Shown: one piece after another, positions 5,923-10,876 of the stretch
How the letters are laid out: every line of letters begins with the position of its first letter
How positions within the stretch are numbered: the stretch's first letter is position 1
DNA from: CAZXVW01 sp964644025
GTDB taxonomy: Bacteria; Acidobacteriota; Terriglobia; Bryobacterales; Bryobacteraceae
Reading direction: 5' to 3'
Length of the DNA stretch: 10,876 bases
Assembly: GCA_964644025.1 (NCBI GenBank)
Contig: CAZXVW010000148.1
Location: 1 to 10,876 of the forward strand
The notes under the pieces: generated by a model
Databases searched by the model: none
The model's input: the letters and a program-made list of their open reading frames with translations, nothing else
What the model was told of the DNA's origin: nothing
Made by a program: the position numbers and the translations under genes

Positions 5923-8235
5923 TCAGCTCTCCAGTCTGGCGAGTAGTTCCCGAATTCGCCTGGTCTCTTCCGGCGACGGGTTGCTCTTCAAGGCCGTCTC
6001 CAGCTCCTCCCGCGCCTGTTTCTGGTTCCCTTTCTGGTACAGCGCCATCGCGAGGTGGTAGCGGAAGCTCGCCCTGGCTGGATGTTCAGCGACAATGCGC
6101 CGCAGAACCTCGATAGCATTCTGGTTCAGATTCCGCTTGAGGTAAACGTAGCCGAGCGTGTCGGCGTAGTCGGCGCTGTCTGGCTTCTTGGCCACCGCCC
6201 GCTGAGCATAGGTGAGCGCCTGGTCGAGGTCGGTTCCCATCTCCGCCAGGATATAAGCCAAATTGTTCAGTGCGGCGTCATTGTCCGGCGCCAGTTGAAT
6301 ACACCGGTCGAAGTACGGCCTGGCTTCCTTCAGTTTGCCCTCCCGCGCAAGGAGAGTGCCGACGTGAAGGAATGCCTCCGGCACGGGTGGGTCGGCCTCC
6401 ATCGCCTTGTCGAAGTGCGCGCGAGCTGTCTGAGTGTCTCCCTTGCGCAAACAGATCTCGCCTAGCCGGTTATTGGCGGGCCCGTTGCCCGGCTCCCGCG
6501 CCAGAACGAAGCGCAATTCCTCGATAGCCCGATTGAGGTCTCCCCGAGTGATCGCCAGCTCCGCCGCCGCCAGGCGCAGGGGCAAGCGGTCCGGGTGCTT
6601 TGTGATTTCCTGGTCTAGATAGTATTGTGCTCGATCGGGCCGGCCCCGAACCATTTGCAGATCAATCAGTTCTTGCACGACCCTGATGTCAGAAGGGTCG
6701 GCTTCCGCCAGTGCCCGGAACCGTTTCTCGGCGGCCGCGTATTTCTTCTCGATCACCTCCAGCCTGGCCAACTGAAAGGTGGCATCACGAAGGCGCTGTT
6801 TTTTCTCAATCAACGATTCCAGCTCTGACCGGGCCTTGTCGTACTCCCGCAGGCCGATCCAGGCCATGGCCCGGCCGAGCCGGGCCGAAGCGTCGTAGGG
6901 GTGTCTGTTGAGAATGTCGTTCGCCAACACCTCGGCCCGCGTGAACTCGTTCCGCTGCAGGTGAAGGTCGATCAGAGCGTATTGAGGCAGTAAGTATTCC
7001 GGCGTCTGCCGGACGGCTTCCAAAAACTGCTCTCGGGCGCTCATCTGGTCCCCGCTCTCCAGGTAGGCCAGGCCAAGCTGATATCGAAGAACAGCGTTGG
7101 CGGGAAGACGCGAGACGGCTGTTTTGAGGTCTTCCAGCGCCGCCGAGGTGTCCTCCTGGGCGCCGCTCCGTAAGCGGAGCGCGCCGCGTAATCCCAGCGC
7201 CAGTGCATCATTGGGGTCTGTGGCCAGCAGGCCGTCCACCTCACCGGTCGCCTCCTGGAACTTGCGGGCGGCCAGATACGCCTGCACGATTCGATAGCGG
7301 TACTCTCTTTCCCGCTTCGGTTCAGCCTTCATGCCTTCCCGGTAGTATTTGATGGCCAGATCGGCCTGGCCGCCCCGCAAGTAGAAATCGCCGACTTGCT
7401 CGGGGGCGTTGGGAAACCGCTCAGGGTCATTCAGCAGCCGGTCGAGAACCGCCTTGATCTCGGTGCTCTTCCCGGCGTTCCGGTAATGATTCGCCAGGTT
7501 GATCCAGGCCGCCCACTCGTCCGGGTTGTTCTCGCAAGCGTCCTTCAGAACCGCCTCCGCCTCGGCGGTCCGTCCCTGGTTGGCATAAACCACGTAAAGA
7601 AAGTTGTAAAGGGCCAGTTGCGTTTTGTTGTGCTCGAGCGACTGCCGGAGGGTCTTCTCAACATCAGCGACTTGGTTCTGCGCCGCCAGAGCCGTGGCCA
7701 GCGCGAGAGTTGCGTTCGCATCCCAGGGGTTCACCGCCAGGGCCCGGCGCAGCAGCGGGACCGCTTGTTGAGCCTGGTTCTGGTACAAGGCGATCTGGCC
7801 CTTCACGTAGAGAACCTCGAAAGCGCCCGGGTGTAGCTGTTCAGCCTGCTCCGTGTGACGGATCAGATCCGCCAGCACTTCCTCGCGCCGGGGAACCACC
7901 GGTTGGGTTAAAGCAAGAAGGTAAAGCTGCGCCAGATGCCGGAACGCAGCGAGGTTGTCCGGCTCAAGCTGAAACGCGCGAAGGAAGGCGCGCCCGGCGT
8001 CATTCCGGTTCCCGAGCTTCAGGTTCGTCAGACCCAGGCGGTAGTAAGCTTCGCCGTAACGCCGGTCCTCGTTCAGAGCCTTTCGGTAAAGGATGGAGGC
8101 TTCTTTATACTTGCCAGTCTCGTAGTACTTGTTTCCAAGCTGGAGAAACCGCCGCTTGGCAGCTTCTGGGTCGTGATGGCAGCCGGTCAGCAGGAGTGCG
8201 AGAGCAATCCAGCCCCAGAGCTTGCGAACTTGCAC
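5923..8235 (-). CDS. Large TPR-repeat lipoprotein
   Basis: This is a 770-residue protein built almost entirely of tetratricopeptide repeats, helix-pair scaffolds for protein-protein contacts. It starts with a short signal peptide and lipobox LLTGC (lipidated Cys19), followed by His-His, so it is probably anchored in the outer membrane facing the periplasm. From residue about 28 (FLQLGNKYYETGKYKEA) TPR units run to the end, recognisable by recurring spacing of Gly/Ala/Tyr/Pro such as YYRLGLTNLKLGN, NNLAYILAEMGTDLDQAL and YADTLGYVYLKRNLNQNA. No catalytic domain is seen. The GTG start at 8235 is supported by GGGGA on the minus strand 8 nt upstream and by the signal peptide. Architecture resembles TPR lipoproteins of exopolysaccharide or PEP-CTERM export loci (PrsT-like), but no sortase or export genes are nearby, so the role remains open. 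Confidence 0.9.
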   Translation of the reverse strand: MQVRKLWGWIALALLLTGCHHDPEAAKRRFLQLGNKYYETGKYKEASILYRKALNEDRRYGEAYYRLGLTNLKLGNRNDAGRAFLRAFQLEPDNLAAFRHLAQLYLLALTQPVVPRREEVLADLIRHTEQAEQLHPGAFEVLYVKGQIALYQNQAQQAVPLLRRALAVNPWDANATLALATALAAQNQVADVEKTLRQSLEHNKTQLALYNFLYVVYANQGRTAEAEAVLKDACENNPDEWAAWINLANHYRNAGKSTEIKAVLDRLLNDPERFPNAPEQVGDFYLRGGQADLAIKYYREGMKAEPKREREYRYRIVQAYLAARKFQEATGEVDGLLATDPNDALALGLRGALRLRSGAQEDTSAALEDLKTAVSRLPANAVLRYQLGLAYLESGDQMSAREQFLEAVRQTPEYLLPQYALIDLHLQRNEFTRAEVLANDILNRHPYDASARLGRAMAWIGLREYDKARSELESLIEKKQRLRDATFQLARLEVIEKKYAAAEKRFRALAEADPSDIRVVQELIDLQMVRGRPDRAQYYLDQEITKHPDRLPLRLAAAELAITRGDLNRAIEELRFVLAREPGNGPANNRLGEICLRKGDTQTARAHFDKAMEADPPVPEAFLHVGTLLAREGKLKEARPYFDRCIQLAPDNDAALNNLAYILAEMGTDLDQALTYAQRAVAKKPDSADYADTLGYVYLKRNLNQNAIEVLRRIVAEHPARASFRYHLAMALYQKGNQKQAREELETALKSNPSPEETRRIRELLARLES

Positions 8236-8260
8236 TTTGCGCTTCCCCTTCCCACAATCC

Positions 8261-8266
8261 AGTATA
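8261..8266 (-). promoter_or_regulatory. -10 element of the TPR lipoprotein gene
   Basis: TATACT on the minus strand lies about 25 nt upstream of the GTG, leaving a very short leader that still includes the GGAAGGGGA ribosome site. No convincing -35 is found at 16-18 nt, so this is a partial match. Confidence 0.35.
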
Positions 8267-8437
8267 GGAGACCGCCACGGCGGGGGCTGATCCGCCCGGC
8301 CCGGACCGAGGGCGCTGCTGCGGAGGCCGGCGCAGGCTGCTGTGCTTGCTGCGCCGCGAGCATCGATTTCGCTCCGTCCCCCGCTCCGGGGCGTATGACA
8401 GGAAAGTGAGGAACGCCGCGGCTCAGTCCGGACGTGC

Positions 8438-8467
8438 TTGACTCCTGTTCGGAGCCGTCCCTACAAT
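8438..8467 (+). promoter_or_regulatory. Sigma70-type promoter of tatA
   Basis: TTGACT (8438-8443) and TACAAT (8462-8467) are each one base from consensus, with an 18-nt spacer. Transcription would begin near 8474, just before the AGGAGG ribosome site at 8482-8487. Confidence 0.8.
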
Positions 8468-8491
8468 GAAGGTGTCATTATAGGAGGCCGC

Positions 8492-8662
8492 ATGAGATCC
8501 ATTGGCTTACCGGAACTCCTGATCATCTTGGGTATCGCCGTGCTGTTGTTCGGCGGGCGGAAGATCCCCGAAGTGGCCAAGGGGTTGGGTGAAGGTATCC
8601 GCAATTTCAAGAACGCCCTGAAGAGCGAAGACAAGTCCGAAGAAGAAAAGAAGCAGGCATAG
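8492..8662 (+). CDS. tatA: Twin-arginine translocase subunit TatA/TatE
   Basis: This is the small pore-forming subunit of the Tat system, which exports folded proteins across the inner membrane with TatC. The protein is 56 residues, at the short end of the family. It shows the standard layout: a short N-terminus with LPELL, one membrane segment (about 7-20), the FG hinge (Phe20-Gly21) and the GGRKIPEVAK stretch. An amphipathic helix follows (about 26-45, including GLGEGIRNFKNAL), then a charged tail rich in Lys and Glu. AGGAGG at 8482-8487 fixes the ATG at 8492; a longer reading from 8438 would overlap its own promoter. It is monocistronic by promoter and terminator. No tatB or tatC is in the window, so pairing partners are elsewhere. 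TatA versus TatB: the short tail and lack of an acidic residue at the FG+1 positions favour TatA. Confidence 0.93.
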   Translation: MRSIGLPELLIILGIAVLLFGGRKIPEVAKGLGEGIRNFKNALKSEDKSEEEKKQA

Positions 8663-8723
8663 GCTTGCGGCCCGCCCGCAGGCCGGGCGCATTCCGACTC
8701 GGTTTCCACCCCCGCACAGAAGA

Positions 8724-8757
8724 AACCCCGCGAGCTGGTGTCGCGGGGTTGTCTTTT
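8724..8757. terminator. Bidirectional intrinsic terminator between tatA and HU
   Basis: A perfect 10-bp stem (8724-8733 with 8741-8750) and 7-nt loop is followed on the plus strand by GTCTTTT. On the minus strand the stem is followed by TCTTCTG, a weaker tract for the convergent HU gene. Confidence 0.8.
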
Positions 8758-8787
8758 GCAGTCTCCGCTGTCTGGTGTTATCTTGTG

Positions 8788-9096
8788 TTATTTTTTCTTG
8801 CGCGGAGGCACAATTGCTTCCTTGCAGGATTTCGCCACCGTGAACTTGACCACCTTCTTGGCCGGAATGCGGATGGTCTCACCGGTCGCGGGGTTACGCC
8901 CTTTCCGGGCCTTGCGCGAGACTTTCTTCAACCGGCCAAGTCCCGGCAGTACGAACACGCCATTCTTCTTGGTCTCAGCGATCGCGGTCGCCGCGTAGGT
9001 CTCGATGATCTCTTTGGCGACCTTGTTGGTCACGCCGCCCACGGCGGCGATCTTCTTCACGAAATCGGTCTGCGTCATTTTCTTTTTCTGAGCCAT
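8788..9096 (-). CDS. hup: HU-family nucleoid DNA-binding protein
   Basis: This is an HU/IHF-family protein that forms dimers, bends DNA non-specifically and helps organise the nucleoid. The full fold is visible: a helical body from TQTDFVKKIAAVGGVTNKVA, the dimer core GVFVLPGLGRLKKV (about 46-59) and the DNA-intercalating arm RKGRNPATGE (64-73) with the tip proline Pro69. A final helix follows (KVVKFTVAKSCKEAI). At 102 residues it is longer than the usual 90, because of a KKK at each end (residues 4-6 and the C-terminus). The ATG at 9096 was chosen over the internal ATG at residue 7 because GGGAG lies upstream, though about 13 nt away. Longer readings run through the leader. It has a strong own promoter (9172-9201). 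A member of the IHF branch is less likely. Confidence 0.92.
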   Translation of the reverse strand: MAQKKKMTQTDFVKKIAAVGGVTNKVAKEIIETYAATAIAETKKNGVFVLPGLGRLKKVSRKARKGRNPATGETIRIPAKKVVKFTVAKSCKEAIVPPRKKK

Positions 9097-9171
9097 ATTG
9101 TCAATCTGTCTCCCAATGACCCGTGCCCTTCGCAATGCTGCGCCGAGCTTCGGGTAGTGTTTTGCTGTCTC

Positions 9172-9201
9172 ATGATAAAGGATTCTCACCGGTCGTGTAA
9201 A
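9172..9201 (-). promoter_or_regulatory. Sigma70-type promoter of the HU gene
   Basis: On the minus strand TTTACA (9196-9201) and TATCAT (9172-9177), each one base off consensus, are separated by 18 nt. Transcription would start near 9165, leaving a leader of about 70 nt. It lies in an AT-rich patch between recA and the HU gene. Confidence 0.75.
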
Positions 9202-9278
9202 GGGAAAATATGCTGAGAAACCCTTTTTTTGGGGCTTTGGGGGCAATCGGCCCTTCTGCAGGCCTTGTTTGCGCGCTC

Positions 9279-10352
9279 TCAGGCGCGGCGCATCGCCACC
9301 GCGGCCTTCCGGGCCTCGGCTTCGGCCGGTTTGGCCGGCGCCCCGGGGGCCGGCTCCCACGCCGCCAACCCCAGCTTTTGCCACAGCTCGCGCTCCAGAC
9401 GGTCGCGGAGATCGGTGTTCTGCTTCAAGAAGGCCCCGGCGTTTCCCCGGCCCTGTCCGAGCTTCCGGCCGCGATAGCTGTACCAGGTGCCGCTCCTGCT
9501 CACCAGCCCCTGTTTCAACCCGGCGTCGAGCAACTCGCCTTCCCGGAAGATGCCCTCGCCGTGGATCAGGTCAAACTCGGCGTCCCGGAACGGCGAGGCC
9601 ACCTTGTTCTTGACCACCTTGACCCGCGTGCGGCTGCCGATCACTCTGTCGCCGTCCTTAATGGCGCCGATCCGGCGGACATCCATGCGGACGGAAGCGT
9701 AAAACTTGAGCGCCCGTCCGCCGGTAGTGGTTTCCGGGTTTCCGAACATCACGCCGATTTTCTCGCGCACCTGGTTGATGAAGATCAAGCAGGTGTTCTT
9801 CCGCGCCACCAGCCCGGCGAGCTTTCGGAGCGCCTGCGACATCAGCCGGGCGTGAAGGCCCATGTGGCTGTCACCCATCTCGCCGTCCAATTCGGCCTTC
9901 GGCACCAGGGCCGCCACCGAATCCACGACGGCGACGTCCACCACCCCGGAACCCACCAGCGCGGAGGTGATCTCCAGCGCCTGCTCACCGTAATCGGGCT
10001 GGGAGATGAGCAGGTTGTCGACGTCCACTCCCAGGCGGCGGGCGTAGGCGGGATCCAGCGCGTGTTCGGCATCGATGAAGGCCGCGGTCCCGCCCTGTTG
10101 ATGAGCTTGCGCGATCACCTGAAGCGCGATGGTGGTTTTTCCGGAAGACTCAGGGCCGTAGACCTCGACCACGCGCCCGCGGGGGAAGCCGCCCACTCCA
10201 AGCGCAGCGTCCAGAGCCAGCGAACCGGAGGGAATCACGGTCACCGGCAGGACGTTGGTGGAACCCAACCGCAGCACGGACCCCTTGCCGAACTGCTTTT
10301 CCATTTGCACCAGCGCCAGGTCGATGGCGCGCTGTCTTTCCTGGTTGGTCAC
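9279..10352 (-). CDS. recA: RecA recombinase, downstream copy of a tandem pair
   Basis: RecA is the ATP-dependent strand-exchange protein of homologous recombination and the co-protease that triggers LexA cleavage. The 357-residue sequence is full length. It has the polymerisation helix (about 5-25, QMEKQFGKGSV), Walker A GPESSGKTT (66-74), catalytic Glu96 in IDAEHALDP and the EMGDSHMGLHARL loop. The L2 region follows (NQVREKIGVMFGNPETTTGG), then a C-terminal domain with NTDLRDRLERELWQKLGL. The tail after that is Ala/Pro-rich and ends basic (RKAAVAMRRA) instead of the acidic tail of E. coli RecA. The GTG start at 10352 has AGAGG about 6 nt upstream. A second recA gene ends 96 bp upstream on the same strand, with no clear promoter or terminator between, so the two may share a transcript. 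No SOS box was recognised. Confidence 0.96.
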   Translation of the reverse strand: MTNQERQRAIDLALVQMEKQFGKGSVLRLGSTNVLPVTVIPSGSLALDAALGVGGFPRGRVVEVYGPESSGKTTIALQVIAQAHQQGGTAAFIDAEHALDPAYARRLGVDVDNLLISQPDYGEQALEITSALVGSGVVDVAVVDSVAALVPKAELDGEMGDSHMGLHARLMSQALRKLAGLVARKNTCLIFINQVREKIGVMFGNPETTTGGRALKFYASVRMDVRRIGAIKDGDRVIGSRTRVKVVKNKVASPFRDAEFDLIHGEGIFREGELLDAGLKQGLVSRSGTWYSYRGRKLGQGRGNAGAFLKQNTDLRDRLERELWQKLGLAAWEPAPGAPAKPAEAEARKAAVAMRRA

Positions 10353-10448
10353 CGAACACCTCTTTGAAATGATTTGGTGCGTGTCCGGCGGCCATCCTCT
10401 CAGCCGATCTGCCTGCGGGCTCTTGCTTTGCCTGTCACCCGGTGACCA

Positions 10449-10876
10449 TCAATGGCGCGGGGCAGCCTTGGCGCTCCTGGACTCTTGGGCCGGGACCGCC
10501 CGCAGCAGTCCCAGCGCCTTTCGCAGTTCGGTTTCGAGCTTGTCGCGGAGGTCGGTGTTCTCGCGGAGGAACTGTTTGGCGTTCTCCCGGCCCTGGCCGA
10601 GCCGCTCGCCGGCAAAGCTGTACCAGGCGCCGCTTTTTTCAACCAGGCGATGGGCGACCCCCAAGTCAATGAGATCTCCTTCGAGGGAGATCCCCCGGCC
10701 GTAAAGGATGTCGAACTCGGCCTCCCGAAACGGCGCCGCCACCTTGTTCTTGACAATCTTGACGCGGGTGCGGTTTCCGATCACCTTGTCGCCGTCCTTG
10801 ATGGCGGCGATGCGGCGGATATCGGCCCGAATCGAGGAGTAGAACTTGAGCGCCCGGCCTCCGGTGGTGGTTTCCG
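10449..10876 (-). CDS. recA: Second RecA recombinase, C-terminal part, runs off right edge
   Basis: This is the last 141 codons of another recA on the minus strand; the start lies beyond the window. The frame is open to the edge and begins ETTTGGRALKFYSS, the end of DNA-binding loop L2. It continues through IKDGDKVIGNRTRVKIVKNK to the C-terminal domain with LVEKSGAWYSFAGERLGQGR and NTDLRDKLETELRKALGL. By hand alignment it is about two thirds identical to the downstream copy over the shared 124 residues, so the copies are old paralogs and not a recent duplication. Of the two it looks closer to the textbook RecA sequence, for example in KSGAWYS and the final helix. Its tail is short and ends basic (SAKAAPRH). 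The GTG at 10784 is internal, not a start. Whether the N-terminal part is intact cannot be seen. Confidence 0.95.
   Translation of the reverse strand, partial: ETTTGGRALKFYSSIRADIRRIAAIKDGDKVIGNRTRVKIVKNKVAAPFREAEFDILYGRGISLEGDLIDLGVAHRLVEKSGAWYSFAGERLGQGRENAKQFLRENTDLRDKLETELRKALGLLRAVPAQESRSAKAAPRH

Noticed and set aside
8236..8491. GC-rich gap of 256 bp with GAGGAA-like and hairpin sequences, considered as RNase P RNA or 6S RNA
   Set aside because: Only a short GAGGAA resemblance and one 7-bp hairpin (8343-8362) were found; the conserved RNase P or 6S core structure is not present.
9210..10367. 385-residue open frame on the plus strand
   Set aside because: It is exactly antisense to a full-length recA and has no recognisable domain; high GC content leaves this frame open by chance.
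10353..10448. Possible SOS box or promoter between the two recA genes, including GTCACCCGGTGAC near 10433
   Set aside because: The short palindrome matches no LexA box I know, and no -35/-10 pair of quality is present; recorded as unresolved.

Overview
The window is a GC-rich, gene-dense bacterial chromosome segment with no mobile element, CRISPR array, tRNA or rRNA that I can recognise. The gene mix suggests a soil-type member of the Acidobacteriota (Bryobacter/Solibacter-like). That mix is a lysine/alanine-rich H1-like protein, an HU with extra lysines at both ends, a stand-alone sigma54 activator, a large TPR lipoprotein and two adjacent recA genes. The placement is an inference from general familiarity; other high-GC Gram-negative groups are not excluded. 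A lipoprotein signal with SPOR-RlpA and a TatA gene support a diderm cell.

Left part (1-1882): the 3' end of a MidA-type methyltransferase gene runs rightwards into a strong two-way terminator. Facing it is a small gene for a histone H1-like protein, with its own near-consensus promoter and a 5'-leader inverted repeat. Diverging from that is rlpA, a septal peptidoglycan lipoprotein with a SPOR domain.

Middle part (1883-5321): a signalling pair follows. The first gene encodes a sigma54 (RpoN) enhancer-binding protein reduced to its AAA+ and Fis-type HTH domains, and it lies behind a good -24/-12 promoter match. The second encodes a response-regulator receiver fused to a GGDEF domain that has lost its signature. 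A GT4 glycosyltransferase gene, apparently starting with TTG, ends 3 bp from a convergent small gene of unknown function.

Right part (5325-10876): on the minus strand lie the small unknown gene, a 770-residue TPR lipoprotein, HU and two recA genes head to tail. tatA is on the plus strand with a textbook promoter and terminator. The upstream recA copy runs off the right edge.

The region reads as mostly housekeeping: envelope, nucleoid, recombination and regulation. No multi-gene novel system is evident. The most notable points are the tandem, diverged recA genes, the sigma54 promoter in front of a sigma54 activator gene next to a receiver/pseudo-GGDEF gene, and the repeat-built H1-like gene.
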